Source of the DNA: Candidatus Gracilibacteria bacterium CG17_big_fil_post_rev_8_21_14_2_50_48_13
GTDB lineage: Bacteria > Patescibacteriota > Gracilibacteria > 1-14-2-50-48-13
DNA length: 64,000 bases
Assembly (NCBI GenBank): GCA_002783265.1
Contig: PFFG01000004.1
Location: 97,598 to 161,597, forward strand
Direction: 5' to 3'
A program made the translations under genes and the position numbers. Each line of letters begins with the position of its first letter. Positions within the stretch are counted from its first letter, which is position 1. This document shows positions 42,071 through 51,442 of the stretch, in pieces. The notes under the pieces were generated by a model. It saw only the letters and a program-made list of their open reading frames with translations. It was not told where the DNA came from and did no database searches.

Positions 42071-42883
42071 GTGGCTCAAGGACAATCACCGGAAAGGGAA
42101 GTGGCGCTTGTGACAGGGGGAACTCAAGGTATCGGTCTTGAATGTGCAAAGATTTTGGCTGCCGAAGGCTATGATCTCATTCTGGTCGGTCGTGATAAGG
42201 AAAAGGCGGAGAGGGCTTGTGCGTTAATTCAAAAAAACTTTTCTGTTTCAGCTACGCCTCTTCCGCAAGATCTGAAGGAAATTGATGCACCCCAAAAGAT
42301 TTTTGATGCGGTGCACGCGATGGGTGTTCATGTGTCTTTGCTCATCAATAATGCCGGTTTTGGTATTCAAGGTGATTTTGCCACGACACAGCTCGACTAT
42401 GAGATCGGGATGATGCGGCTCAATATGGAAACGGTTGTACGGCTCACCAAACTGTTTTTGCCGGATATGATTGCTCGAAGGTCAGGAAAAATTTTAAATG
42501 TTGCCTCTACAGCTGCATTTCAGGCAGGTCCCTACATGAGTATTTATTGTGCGACGAAGGCCTTTGTGCTGTCTTTTAGTGAAGCGCTTGCAGAGGAGCA
42601 ACGAGGGAAAAACATCACAGTGACGGCGCTCTGTCCGGGGCCAACGAAAACGGGCTTTCAGGCCAATGCCCATTTAGAAGAACTAGCTCCCAAACAAGGG
42701 AGTGCGGCGGACCCTTTTGTCGTTGCAAGTGCAGGAATTCATGGACTTATGTCGGGTAGGGCCGTTGTCGTGCCAGGCTTCAAAAACACCTTCCTTATTT
42801 TTATGGAACGATTTTTGCCTCGACGAAGTGTCGTACGCGCGGCGGCAAAAGTGTTAAAAAAGATGGCACAAAAGGAATCCTAA
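42071..42883 (+). CDS. short-chain dehydrogenase/reductase (SDR)
   Basis: A 270-residue classical SDR read from GTG. NADP-binding TGGTQGIGLECAKILAAEGY, LLINNAGFGIQGDF (NNAG), active-site Ser in ILNVASTAAFQAGPYM and Y-x3-K in YCATKAFVLSFSEAL, then LCPGPTKTGF. The family is the DltE/YqjQ-like group of NADP-dependent oxidoreductases acting on unknown carbonyl substrates. It is followed 13 bases later by a membrane-anchored unknown protein and 750 bases later by a DsbA lipoprotein on the same strand. Confidence 0.92.
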   Translation: MAQGQSPEREVALVTGGTQGIGLECAKILAAEGYDLILVGRDKEKAERACALIQKNFSVSATPLPQDLKEIDAPQKIFDAVHAMGVHVSLLINNAGFGIQGDFATTQLDYEIGMMRLNMETVVRLTKLFLPDMIARRSGKILNVASTAAFQAGPYMSIYCATKAFVLSFSEALAEEQRGKNITVTALCPGPTKTGFQANAHLEELAPKQGSAADPFVVASAGIHGLMSGRAVVVPGFKNTFLIFMERFLPRRSVVRAAAKVLKKMAQKES

Positions 42884-42896
42884 TTTTTTCTCTCCT

Positions 42897-43610
42897 ATGT
42901 CAAAACAAACATTATCGAAAGAAGCATCCGTGCAGAGCATTCTCCTCTCGAGTTTCCTGTTAGTTTCCCTGGCGCTGAATGTCTATTTTGGTCTGCAAAT
43001 CCTTGCACCCAAGGGTAGTACACCAGGGGGAAATACCCCGCTTGCCTCCTATAGTCGGGGCACGCTATCGAGTGAAATGTCCTTTGGTGCCAATGCTCCT
43101 TTGGAGTATGACTTTGCCTTTGGACTGAGAAAAAATATGCAGCTGACGAAGGAGAACTGTTTGCTCGACGAATGTTACCTCAATCTCGATCTGACCTTAC
43201 CTGTAGGCACGCTTCCAGCGGACTATTCGACGGCTTTAGCATCACTAGCGAAACAAGAAGGGGAGTTGGTGGATCTCCTGACAGCGGAGGCAACCCTAAG
43301 GCCGCGAGGCCCCTTAGTGCACCTGTTACCAGCGACAAAAATTCGTGCCGAAGTGGTCAATTTTCTTGCGCAAAAGTATGGAGTTGTCATTCCACCATCA
43401 GAAAAAGGTGTGCCTCTTGCTTCGAGTGGAGATGGGCAAAAGGCCGCATGCGGCTTTGTAGGGGAGCGACAGAAGAAGCTCCTCGAGTCCTACGATGCTG
43501 AGCTTGCGCGCCCAGACATTTCCAACTATCCTGACCTCATGTACGCCTTTACGCAGCTTTCTGCGCAGACACGCGTCGTTCATCTCCCGCTCACTCAAAC
43601 TTGTCTGTAA
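42897..43610 (+). CDS. hypothetical membrane-anchored protein, 237 residues
   Basis: One N-terminal membrane helix (ILLSSFLLVSLALNVYFGLQI) and a Ser/Gly-rich linker precede a soluble helical domain with LAKQEGELVDLLTAEATLRP and RAEVVNFLAQKYGVVIPP. Six cysteines outside the helix (NCLLDEC, ACGF, TCL) suggest disulfides, fitting the DsbA lipoprotein gene immediately downstream (24 bases). No family is recognised. The leader is TTTTCTCTCCT. Confidence 0.65.
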   Translation: MSKQTLSKEASVQSILLSSFLLVSLALNVYFGLQILAPKGSTPGGNTPLASYSRGTLSSEMSFGANAPLEYDFAFGLRKNMQLTKENCLLDECYLNLDLTLPVGTLPADYSTALASLAKQEGELVDLLTAEATLRPRGPLVHLLPATKIRAEVVNFLAQKYGVVIPPSEKGVPLASSGDGQKAACGFVGERQKKLLESYDAELARPDISNYPDLMYAFTQLSAQTRVVHLPLTQTCL

Positions 43611-43634
43611 ATCTTATCTTTGTTTTTTCTTCTT

Positions 43635-44279
43635 ATGAAAAAGACCTTAGCCTTTATGGCAATTTCCGTGGCGCTCGTTGCAACATCCTGCAGCGCACCA
43701 CAAACAAATCAAAACGCTGCTCCCACGACGGGTTCAGGGATTGATATGAGTAGTGCTGCGCCAACAAAAAACTTTCTTGGTAATCCTGATGCAAAGGTAG
43801 TCTTGGTGGAATTCAGTGACCTTCAATGTCCAGCTTGTAAAAATGCAGAGCCAAGTGTCAAAAGTATTACAGATGAATTCGGAAGCCGTATTCGATTTGA
43901 ATATCGCTATTTTCCTTTGAAGACCATTCATAAAAATGCGGAGATTTCTGCCTATGCGGCAGAAGCAGCGGCACAGCAGGGCAAGTTCTGGGAGATGAAG
44001 GCAAAGTTGTTCCAGACGCAGGAAGAATGGGCGGAGTCGAATTCCGCAAAGGAATTGTTTCTGGGCTATGCAAAGGAACTTGGACTGGATGCGGACAAGT
44101 TAGCCGCAGATATGGACTCACCTTCTGTGAAAGCGACTGTCGCAGCGGATGAGGCATTTGGAGAAAAAATTGGCGTGAATTCTACACCGAGTTTCTACCT
44201 CAATGGAAAACGTCTGCGCCCAGGAAGTTTCAGTGAATTTAACTCTCTTGTTCGTGAGGCGGTTCTCTCTCAGGAATAA
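43635..44279 (+). CDS. DsbA-family lipoprotein
   Basis: A 214-residue protein with a lipobox (LAFMAISVALVATSC). The DsbA-like domain has VVLVEFSDLQCPACKNAEPS (CPAC active site), YRYFPLKTIHKNAEISAYAA and the cis-Pro loop INSTPSFYLNGKRL (IGVNSTPSFY). Typical thioredoxin/DsbA spacing with a helical insert. It oxidises exported proteins and would be recycled by DsbB (39055). The start at 43635 (MKKTLAF) gives a proper signal; the leader is TTTTTTCTTCTT. It overlaps the convergent hflX by 10 bases at the stops. Confidence 0.92.
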   Translation: MKKTLAFMAISVALVATSCSAPQTNQNAAPTTGSGIDMSSAAPTKNFLGNPDAKVVLVEFSDLQCPACKNAEPSVKSITDEFGSRIRFEYRYFPLKTIHKNAEISAYAAEAAAQQGKFWEMKAKLFQTQEEWAESNSAKELFLGYAKELGLDADKLAADMDSPSVKATVAADEAFGEKIGVNSTPSFYLNGKRLRPGSFSEFNSLVREAVLSQE

Positions 44280-45385
44280 AGCCCCTTATTGACCTCAGCA
44301 ATGCGGGATTTGAGAGCATGAAGCCCTTCACCTGTGAGGGCAGAAACAAAGAGCGGCGATTCTTCCTGTAAGAGTTCGGCCGCTTTTTGTTTTGTTTCTG
44401 GATCCAGGGCATCTGCCTTGTTGAACACATAGATTATAGGAATTTTGGGTACGCCAATATGTTCAAGCACATCGCGAACAACCTCAATTTTCATGCCAAG
44501 GCGTGGATCGTTTGCATCGATAACATGCAAAAGCATGTCTGCATCCTTCGTTTCTGCGAGGGTTGATTGAAACGAATTAATGAGGGTGTGAGGAAGATCC
44601 TGAATAAATCCAATCGTGTCGGAAAGGAGAACCTCCGTTTGAGTCTCGGGCAGGTAGAGCTTACCGACGCGGGTATCGAGCGTAGCAAAGAGTTTGTCTG
44701 CCGCGTAGGCCCCCTTTTTCGTGAGTGCATTTAAGAGGGTACTTTTGCCTGCATTTGTATACCCGATAATACCAATGGTACGAAAGTTTTTGCGCCTTCG
44801 ACTATGCATGGCAAGGGAGCGGGTTTTCTGACATTCTGCTAACTGTGCACGGATTTTATCTTCCTGGGCGGCAAGGTGTCGTTTCATTTTTTCCGTGTTG
44901 GTTTCTCCTTCTCCTCGTGTTCCGATACCGCCTCCTTGTCTTGAAAGTTCAATTCCCATGCCGTAAATGCGTGGGCCCATATGGCGAACGCTGGCGAGTT
45001 CAATTTCCAACTGCGCTTCTTTCGTCGAGGCGTGTTTTTGAAAAATCTTCAAAATGAGGTCAATGCGATCCCAGACATCTACTTTGGCCGGACGGTAGAG
45101 TTCGCTTAAGTTATAGACCTGCCCCGGCTTCAGCTCGTTATTGACAATGAGAATATTCGCACCGGCATGCTTCGCCTCTGCAAGAATCTCTTCCGCTTTT
45201 CCTGGACCAATATAAGTACGATAGTGTGGATGCATGCGACGCTGATAGCTTGCCACAAGCACGACCCCGCCATAGGTGGAGACCAAACTTTTTGCCTCGG
45301 ACATGCGAAAAGCCGCTTCTTCCTTGGACATATCCGGAGGAATACAATCTATGAGGACAGCGCGGAGAGAGGATTGATCGTGCAT
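44270..45385 (-). CDS. hflX: ribosome-associated GTPase HflX
   Basis: A 371-residue protein with the HflX N-terminal domain (SYQRRMHPHYRTYIGPGKAE, ILIVNNELKPGQVYNL), then ELASVRHMGPRIYGMGIELS, RQGGGIGTRGEGETNTE, and the G domain with IIGYTNAGKSTLLNAL (G1), LSDTIGFIQDLPHTL (G3), NKADALDPE (G4) and SALTGEG (G5). HflX splits stalled 70S ribosomes after heat or antibiotic stress. The length is slightly short at the C terminus, as in many small-genome bacteria. Confidence 0.96.
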   Translation of the reverse strand: MHDQSSLRAVLIDCIPPDMSKEEAAFRMSEAKSLVSTYGGVVLVASYQRRMHPHYRTYIGPGKAEEILAEAKHAGANILIVNNELKPGQVYNLSELYRPAKVDVWDRIDLILKIFQKHASTKEAQLEIELASVRHMGPRIYGMGIELSRQGGGIGTRGEGETNTEKMKRHLAAQEDKIRAQLAECQKTRSLAMHSRRRKNFRTIGIIGYTNAGKSTLLNALTKKGAYAADKLFATLDTRVGKLYLPETQTEVLLSDTIGFIQDLPHTLINSFQSTLAETKDADMLLHVIDANDPRLGMKIEVVRDVLEHIGVPKIPIIYVFNKADALDPETKQKAAELLQEESPLFVSALTGEGLHALKSRIAEVNKGLYS

Positions 45386-45442
45386 TTCGCTTGCATGGTG
45401 AATTTGGTACGTGCATCATACGCGGGACCTTTTTTTCTGTCT

Positions 45443-46216
45443 ATGCCCAAGCACAAGCAAATTGAGCCCAAACCCGCGCCCTATAGTGTGCCAATGCAAT
45501 TGCGCGAGCCCTGTTCAAACAATGGCTTATCGTATGAAGAGCGACGTAGGGCGGGGAGCACGGGTATCCTCCATGTTGCTGCACGACTTGAAGATCCAAA
45601 GCTGCGGCTACATGAGGGAGAACTGCCAGCCTTTGAAGAAGTGGAGGAGGGGACGCTTATGTCATTTAAGGGGCTCGCACATTTTGTTTCTACACGTCAC
45701 CCAGTTACTGGGGCACCCATAACGGTTGTGGATAATCATAACCATGCGCTGTATTTCTGGTGTGAAGCCTATGTGAAGGGGGATATTCCCCTAGGGCTTC
45801 CCCTCGTGCACGTGGATCAACATAAGGATATGCGTGTGCCTTCCGTGCTCCTTGCGCGGGAGCGGCTGACCGATCTTCTCTTTGTCCATGACTACGTCAA
45901 TAGCGAAGTGCACGTCGGGAGTTTTATTGTTCCAGCTCTCGAGGCTGGACTCCTTTCTGAAGTACGCATGCTGGATGGAGATGGTGCCTTCGAGCAATTC
46001 TCCCTGCCCAAAACCCCTTTTGTTCTTGATATTGATTTAGATGTTTTTGCGAGAGATCTTGCGTACATGAATAGAAGCCGCATGCGAGAAGTGTTACGCG
46101 CCTTAATGGGGACGGCCAGTTGTATCACTATTGCGACGAGTCCCTATTTTATTCCCTTCGATGAAGCAAAAGCCTGGCTAGAGATTCTGCTTGAAGATGC
46201 AGGGATTCGCAGGTAG
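45443..46216 (+). CDS. UPF0489 family protein
   Basis: A 257-residue protein with the UPF0489 (C5orf22-like) signature: VVDNHNHALYFWCEA, LPLVHVDQHKDMRVPS, FIVPALEAGLL and FVLDIDLDVFARDLAYM. Conserved His/Asp clusters resemble the metal sites of the arginase/deacetylase fold, and a hydrolase role has been suggested for the family but is unproven. The start at 45443 (MPKHKQ) is chosen because the upstream frame lies over the divergent hflX gene. The leader is TTTTTTTCTGTCT. Confidence 0.85.
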   Translation: MPKHKQIEPKPAPYSVPMQLREPCSNNGLSYEERRRAGSTGILHVAARLEDPKLRLHEGELPAFEEVEEGTLMSFKGLAHFVSTRHPVTGAPITVVDNHNHALYFWCEAYVKGDIPLGLPLVHVDQHKDMRVPSVLLARERLTDLLFVHDYVNSEVHVGSFIVPALEAGLLSEVRMLDGDGAFEQFSLPKTPFVLDIDLDVFARDLAYMNRSRMREVLRALMGTASCITIATSPYFIPFDEAKAWLEILLEDAGIRR

Positions 46217-46246
46217 ACTTGCAGCACTTGTTTCCAACTCTTTTTT

Positions 46247-48112
46247 ATGCGCCGACTTCCTTCCTGCCTTTTGCTGACTGCTGGTGTTCTTACGTTGTCG
46301 AGTTGTTCTTCGACGGATACTTTGCCTCTTGGTCGTTTTTTTCCCGTCGCCGATGAGAAGAATATTACGAATGTTCCGCATGTGACGGTTGATCAACAAC
46401 TGGCAAATCAAGTGCCGCTTCGACGCTTTAAGAATCCGGAGGAGTTAATGGCTGCCGTGGGTAGTGTATTGAGTCCCGTAAAGGAAATCAACTGGTCAGC
46501 GGAATCTTTGGAGAAAAGTGTTGTGGCGAAGTCCTATGTGTACCGCATGACGGAAAAGGGTCTTTCCTACATACGTTTAGGAGACTCGACGCTTCCTGTG
46601 CGAGTGATGGTTCTTCCTTTTGAACCGTCGGGGATCACTATTTCTGGCGATATGCTTGCGCTCATTGGAACGAAAACAGACGGCATGACTGAAATCGCCT
46701 ACGTTGACATTACAACACCTGCCGCTCCAAAGCTGGTTACCCATATGACAGCGGAAGGGACCTTTGTCGCCACCCGTTCTGCAAACAACACCTTATTTTT
46801 TATTTTGCGGGGGCAGTGGAAAGAAAACGTGCATGTGCCAACTCTGGCGGTTGGCGGGAAAGAAATTGCGTATGACTACAAAAAACCTACGTGTCCCTGT
46901 CCAGCCTTGTATGGATTTTCACGCGAATACAGAAATCCGAATTTTGTGCATGTACTCACGGCAGATACGCGCAATCCGGCACAGTTTACAACGGGGCAAG
47001 TTCTCGCACTCTCAGAGGATCAAACGGTGACGGTTACCTCAGGAGCCTTGTACATTAGTTACGCGCCTCAAATGCAGGAGGATGATGTGCTCCTGGATGC
47101 ACTAAAAAACGTCTTAGTCTCTAAACTGAGTAATGCTGCCAAGGTGCAATATACCCAAATTGTGCAAGCTCCTGACTTCTTGCTGACCCCGGAAGAACGT
47201 CGTCGCAAGCAGTTGGCCTTTCTTCGGCGCCAAGAACAGCTTCTCTCACCAGAAATGCAAAAGGCTGTGGAAAAAGAGCTGACGTCGACAGCGGAGTATA
47301 GTACCTATAAGGAAAAGCTGCGGGTGACGACAGTACATAAACTACGTTTTGATGAGGGAAAGTTTCAATATGTTACCGCCGCGACAACGCCAGGACTCCC
47401 CTTCGCGTCACCTTTGCTGGGTGACACGGAAGGTGGTTCCTGGATGCTCAGTCAAGAAGGAAGTGGAGCTCTCCTCCGTACCTTTGATCCGCAGATGGCT
47501 CCCAAAGGCACGGTGCTTCTCGAAAATATGGCAAGTCCCGTTGTGCGGCGAAACCGCGGCAATACCATATGGCTAGGTAATTCTGGCACAAGTAGTGTCC
47601 GTGAAATTCAGATGGCCGACTTGTCCGCGCCACGCTCCACGGAGGGACCAGATCTCACTATGGATGCGCGTTTAATTACGCTCGATGCGGGTCGTGCAAT
47701 TCAGGTGCAAAAAACTGCCAAGGGCCTTGAGCTCCAATTGCTCTCCTTGGGTGATATGAACGTTCAGGCACGTTTTGCCCTGGAAGGAACGGAGGCCTAC
47801 TCGCGCATTTTTGACTCTCTAGATGCGGCGTACTACGATACGGCAACAAAGCAGCTTTTTGTACACATGAGTGAGAAACGAGGGACGTCGCAAAAGGAAA
47901 CCTTTGATGGCCTCATGGTCTTCAAGGCCGAGGAAGGGCGATTGGAAAAAAAGGCAGAAATAGATTTGCGTTCTGGTATGACTGGCGATCTTGGCACGGA
48001 TATTCGTGTGATGCCCCTCGGGGATAAGGAAGTGGTTGTCATCTATGGAAAAGTTGCATCCACCATGAATACCGAGAATCTGACGGAGAGTGCCCGAAAG
48101 ATTTTAGAGTAA
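46247..48112 (+). CDS. beta-propeller lipoprotein (Beta_propel family, PF09826)
   Basis: A 621-residue secreted lipoprotein with lipobox LLTAGVLTLSSC. FKNPEELMAAVGSVL precedes a propeller region with ISGDMLALIGTKT, EIAYVDITTPAAPKLVTHM and GTFVATRSANNTLFFILR; these match the C-terminally located, secreted Beta_propel family known from archaea and some bacteria. Blades are not countable with certainty. The function is probably extracellular binding or scaffolding. It is followed by a bidirectional terminator. Confidence 0.78.
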   Translation: MRRLPSCLLLTAGVLTLSSCSSTDTLPLGRFFPVADEKNITNVPHVTVDQQLANQVPLRRFKNPEELMAAVGSVLSPVKEINWSAESLEKSVVAKSYVYRMTEKGLSYIRLGDSTLPVRVMVLPFEPSGITISGDMLALIGTKTDGMTEIAYVDITTPAAPKLVTHMTAEGTFVATRSANNTLFFILRGQWKENVHVPTLAVGGKEIAYDYKKPTCPCPALYGFSREYRNPNFVHVLTADTRNPAQFTTGQVLALSEDQTVTVTSGALYISYAPQMQEDDVLLDALKNVLVSKLSNAAKVQYTQIVQAPDFLLTPEERRRKQLAFLRRQEQLLSPEMQKAVEKELTSTAEYSTYKEKLRVTTVHKLRFDEGKFQYVTAATTPGLPFASPLLGDTEGGSWMLSQEGSGALLRTFDPQMAPKGTVLLENMASPVVRRNRGNTIWLGNSGTSSVREIQMADLSAPRSTEGPDLTMDARLITLDAGRAIQVQKTAKGLELQLLSLGDMNVQARFALEGTEAYSRIFDSLDAAYYDTATKQLFVHMSEKRGTSQKETFDGLMVFKAEEGRLEKKAEIDLRSGMTGDLGTDIRVMPLGDKEVVVIYGKVASTMNTENLTESARKILE

Positions 48113-48131
48113 TCTCGCGTATTTCTACAAA

Positions 48132-48158
48132 AAAGCCCCGACCTGATGGCGGGGCTTT
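48132..48158. terminator. bidirectional terminator
   Basis: AAAGCCCCG (48132-48140) pairs with CGGGGCTTT (48150-48158) around ACCTGATGG, with a T-rich run after and A-rich before. It serves the beta-propeller gene and the convergent SLH gene. Confidence 0.9.
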
Positions 48159-48175
48159 TTCTTTTTCAGTAATCC

Positions 48176-50230
48176 TTATTCCCCTACGGTACCTTCGACG
48201 GTACTTGTGGAGAAGAGGGTACTGAGGGTGGCTTGCATTAAGGTGGCAATTTTTGCGACCTCAGCGCGGTTAATTGGGGAATCCGGTCGGAAGGTCGTTG
48301 CACCTGCATCACCGGAAATAATGCCCATCTGCTTGGCAAATTCAATGAAGCGAGCAGCTTTCATCGAGGGGAACACATCGGAAAAGCTACTACTTGTTAT
48401 CATCGATGGATTGATGCCGTAAGCCTCAATAAAGGTTTGAATGACTTCCGCTCTGGTTGCTGGTCGGTTAAGGTTTTCAGCAGAGGCAACCAAGCTGATA
48501 TGCAGCTCTTCAGCTCTCGCGACGTAACCCTTACTCCAGTGATTTGCGGCACCTGGCATCATGACACTCCCCGTGCTCGTTCCTGCACCAGAAGTTCCTA
48601 AACTGATTTTGAGTAATTCTGCTACGGTCAGTGACTTTTCTGGTCCAAAATGACCGGTGAGGCTTCCAGAGGCATCTTTGTATCCTGACAGAATGCCTGC
48701 TTTTTTACTGAGACCAACAAACCCCGCATACCAGGCTTCTGCAGGAACATCTGTAAAGAGTCCAAGATCTTCCTTCTGCAGTCCTACGGCATTTTCAGCA
48801 AGCGCTTGTTGCACCTCCGTTGCTAGGGCGCGCAGTTCTGCGCCAAAATTATCACGGCTAATAGCACCGGATCTCGCCAAGAATGCATCAAAGGAACTCA
48901 AAATCATAGGAGTTGCATCTCCAGACCAGAAAAGCGTATTACTCAATTTTGCAAGCAGCGCATCCAATTCAGTTCCTTGAGAGGCACTGAGTAAGGAACG
49001 AACTTGATCGAGTTTCGTTCGGAGATTCTGAATCTTTAGCGCCTGACGTGCATACGCTTTTGCAATCGCTTCACGTTTTGCCTCAGGGCTGGTGATCAAA
49101 AATCGCCCAAGACTGCGTAAAGAAATATCATCGAGTTGTTTGATAGACTGCCAGATACTTGGAGAGAGACTGCTGAGAACAACAATAAATTCTGTACGCT
49201 CCGTGGGGTCAAGGGTGGAAAGAAAACGTTTCATCGCCTGAAATTGTTCTTCCGAAAGATCTGCTGCAGCGCGAAGTGTTGCAGGAACAAAGCCTTCGAG
49301 TAACAAACCGCGTTCAAGTAGTGCTGGACTAAGCTCTCCGAGACGGTCCTGCGCAAGACGAAGCAGGGTTTTGTAAACCGCATCTGTCATATGGGAAAGC
49401 TTGGAAAGATCCATGCGCGCAAGATCAGTTTTCGTCAAAGATGCCAGTTCTTCTGGTGACAGGAGAAACAGCATGTCAGGATGCAGAGCGCTTCCAGCCC
49501 AGATAGGGTCTTTCCATTTTGTTAGTTCACGTCGAAGCGCTGTCCAGATTTCCATTTTTTCCTTTTCGCGAAGGCGTTCCATGATATCACCCAAAGCAGA
49601 CTTACATTCAGTTTCTGTCTTTCCATTCTGCATACAACTGCGCAGAGCACTTTCCATACGTGCCGCAATTTGTGTTCGTATGGTGCCTTTTGCTAGGGAA
49701 ACATTTTCTGCCTGCATGCGTACGGATAGCCCTTCAGGCGTGAGATAGGTGAATTCTTTTTGTGTCGCAAAGCTTAAAATAGGCTGATGGATAGTTATGC
49801 CGCTGCCAACCTGAAAGGTAATTTGTTCCGTGCGTCCGTTTTGCGGCAGGACGCGCAGAAAGACCCCATCCATGTTGCTTAAAATATCAGATTGAAACCG
49901 AATCGTCGCACCTTCTTCATCGAGAAGACGGTCGTTTTCATCTTGAAAAAACAAGGGGCGTATCACGCGCATTTTTCCGCCATCAATGCTAATCTCACCG
50001 TCCCAGGCAATTGTTGTGCCGCTGCCGACGGTGCCTAGGGAGTTGTCGACGTCACCCCATGTCACCAAAAGCCGCATTTCATCAATACGAACATCTTCTG
50101 CCGATTGGGCATTCGTGGAAGGGAAGGAGATGAGCAAACCTGCAAGGACAACTATGGCGAGGGCGCCATATTGCCATGATCGTGGAACTGTCATAAATCT
50201 AGGAAAAGAGGAAGGCAAAACTAGCTGCAC
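48176..50230 (-). CDS. exported protein with C-terminal SLH domains
   Basis: A 684-residue protein. A signal peptide lies near the N terminus (ALAIVVLAGLLISFPSTNAQ; start at 50230 or, giving a shorter n-region, 50194). Residues ~45-190 form a beta-rich domain. A long helical middle (~190-500) has repeated LxxLsxEqlxxM-like stretches (LFLLSPEELASLTKTDL, RAAADLSEEQFQAMKRFL). Three C-terminal SLH motifs follow, e.g. FTDVPAEAWYAGFVGLSKKA and ISGDAGATTFRPDSPINRAE. It is expected to attach to cell-wall polymer through SLH. The middle region has no recognised family. Confidence 0.85.
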   Translation of the reverse strand: MQLVLPSSFPRFMTVPRSWQYGALAIVVLAGLLISFPSTNAQSAEDVRIDEMRLLVTWGDVDNSLGTVGSGTTIAWDGEISIDGGKMRVIRPLFFQDENDRLLDEEGATIRFQSDILSNMDGVFLRVLPQNGRTEQITFQVGSGITIHQPILSFATQKEFTYLTPEGLSVRMQAENVSLAKGTIRTQIAARMESALRSCMQNGKTETECKSALGDIMERLREKEKMEIWTALRRELTKWKDPIWAGSALHPDMLFLLSPEELASLTKTDLARMDLSKLSHMTDAVYKTLLRLAQDRLGELSPALLERGLLLEGFVPATLRAAADLSEEQFQAMKRFLSTLDPTERTEFIVVLSSLSPSIWQSIKQLDDISLRSLGRFLITSPEAKREAIAKAYARQALKIQNLRTKLDQVRSLLSASQGTELDALLAKLSNTLFWSGDATPMILSSFDAFLARSGAISRDNFGAELRALATEVQQALAENAVGLQKEDLGLFTDVPAEAWYAGFVGLSKKAGILSGYKDASGSLTGHFGPEKSLTVAELLKISLGTSGAGTSTGSVMMPGAANHWSKGYVARAEELHISLVASAENLNRPATRAEVIQTFIEAYGINPSMITSSSFSDVFPSMKAARFIEFAKQMGIISGDAGATTFRPDSPINRAEVAKIATLMQATLSTLFSTSTVEGTVGE

Positions 50231-50258
50231 TATAAGCCTGGATGCGTATGGAATAAAG

Positions 50259-50284
50259 AAAAAGCAGCCCTAGGGCTGCTTTTT
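50259..50284. terminator. bidirectional terminator after ssb
   Basis: AAGCAGCCC and GGGCTGCTT form a perfect stem around TA (50262-50281), flanked by A's and T's. It ends ssb (stop at 50315) and could also stop plus-strand readthrough. Confidence 0.88.
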
Positions 50285-50314
50285 CTTTTGACGTGTACAC
50301 GTTTCGTGCTCTGC

Positions 50315-50776
50315 TTAGAATGGAACGTCTTCAATACTGATTTCTTCCTCAAAGGATTCCGTTTTCTTTGATGGTTTTTTCATGGAGGCGGGGATAACTT
50401 CTGTGACACCAGCCATCATATCCGAGGAGCTGTTGTTTCCACTGTCGCCACCACGATCAAGCATGATCAGATTTTCTGCATTAATCTCCGTTTTGTAATG
50501 CTTTACTCCCTGCTGGTCCTCCCAGCTCCGAGTCTGTAGGCGACCTTCGACGTATACTTTTTTTCCTTTCTTACAATATTGGGCAATAATTTCTGCGAGT
50601 TTACCCCAGGCAACGATGTTATGAAACTCGGCCTGTGATACTTTTTGACCAGAGCTGTCTGTGTAGGTGCGATTTGTTGCAACGCTGAAAGAAACCACAT
50701 TCTGCCCTGTTGAAGTCTGCTTCAGTTCAGGATCTTGTGTTAAATTACCGATAAGTTGTGCGCGATTTAAGTCCAT
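50315..50776 (-). CDS. ssb: single-stranded DNA-binding protein
   Basis: A 153-residue SSB. The OB fold begins MDLNRAQLIGNLTQDPEL, with FSVATNRTYTDSSGQ, EFHNIVAWGKLAEI and KKGKKVYVEGRLQTRSW. A Ser/Gly-rich linker leads to the acidic tip IEDVPF, close to the usual DDIPF, which binds repair and replication proteins. It is monocistronic, with its own terminator. Confidence 0.96.
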   Translation of the reverse strand: MDLNRAQLIGNLTQDPELKQTSTGQNVVSFSVATNRTYTDSSGQKVSQAEFHNIVAWGKLAEIIAQYCKKGKKVYVEGRLQTRSWEDQQGVKHYKTEINAENLIMLDRGGDSGNNSSSDMMAGVTEVIPASMKKPSKKTESFEEEISIEDVPF

Positions 50777-50886
50777 GGGGGTTGGGAAACAATATAAGAC
50801 TGGCTCCAGTATAAAAGGGGCCTAGGAAATTGCAATGTCGTGAATGGATGTCTTGTTGTTACAAACCTACGACAGAAGCCCAAGGG

Positions 50887-51408
50887 CTACTGAACCGGAT
50901 TTTCAGGAATAACACCTGTACATCTCCAAAGAATCTCAGAGTCCGCATTTGTTGCATTGACCGCACAACTTGCCTGACACATTGGTTTGGGGTCCTTTAT
51001 GGTAAATTTCCATATTTTGTCCTCTGTGCGTGTGATCTCAGGGGTGTTAAGAATCTCGCCAGCCTCTCCACAGGGACCAAGTAAGGCTACAGCTCGAGCT
51101 TCAGCATAGGATAGCAGTTTCATTTCCTCCTGAAGTTGTATGAAATTGTTGAAGGTATAACTTTTGAGAATGCCATCAAGACGAGAAAGCATCACACTTG
51201 CCTCCGCCCGTGTAATGGTTTGATTTGGTTTAAAGGATCCGTCTTCATATCCCTTCAGGACATTTTGCGTACTTAAATCTTCTACAGATGCTGCAAACCA
51301 TTCATCGCCGCGGATATCCGTAAAGGTTTTTTGAATCGCAAAGGTACTACCAACACCAAGCATGCATCCAAAGAGCAAGGCTGCAATAACAACTCGTGAA
51401 GTTTTCAT
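50887..51408 (-). CDS. exported single-SLH protein
   Basis: A 173-residue protein. Signal peptide VVIAALLFGCMLGVGSTFA, then one SLH domain (FTDIRGDEWFAASVEDLSTQ, VLKGYEDGSFKPNQTITRAE). The C-terminal ~80 residues have a Cys-containing domain (GPCGEAGEIL, PMCQASC, WRCTG) with no recognised family. Small SLH proteins of this kind are typical of SLH-decorated envelopes. It lies between ssb and the VirB4-like gene on the same strand. Confidence 0.85.
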   Translation of the reverse strand: MKTSRVVIAALLFGCMLGVGSTFAIQKTFTDIRGDEWFAASVEDLSTQNVLKGYEDGSFKPNQTITRAEASVMLSRLDGILKSYTFNNFIQLQEEMKLLSYAEARAVALLGPCGEAGEILNTPEITRTEDKIWKFTIKDPKPMCQASCAVNATNADSEILWRCTGVIPENPVQ

Positions 51409-51442
51409 AGTTTGCGGTAAACAATAGTACCAAAACTATACG

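Noticed and set aside
45167-45442. N-terminal extension of the UPF0489 protein
   Set aside because: The extension lies over hflX on the other strand, has no family resemblance, and the ATG at 45443 fits.
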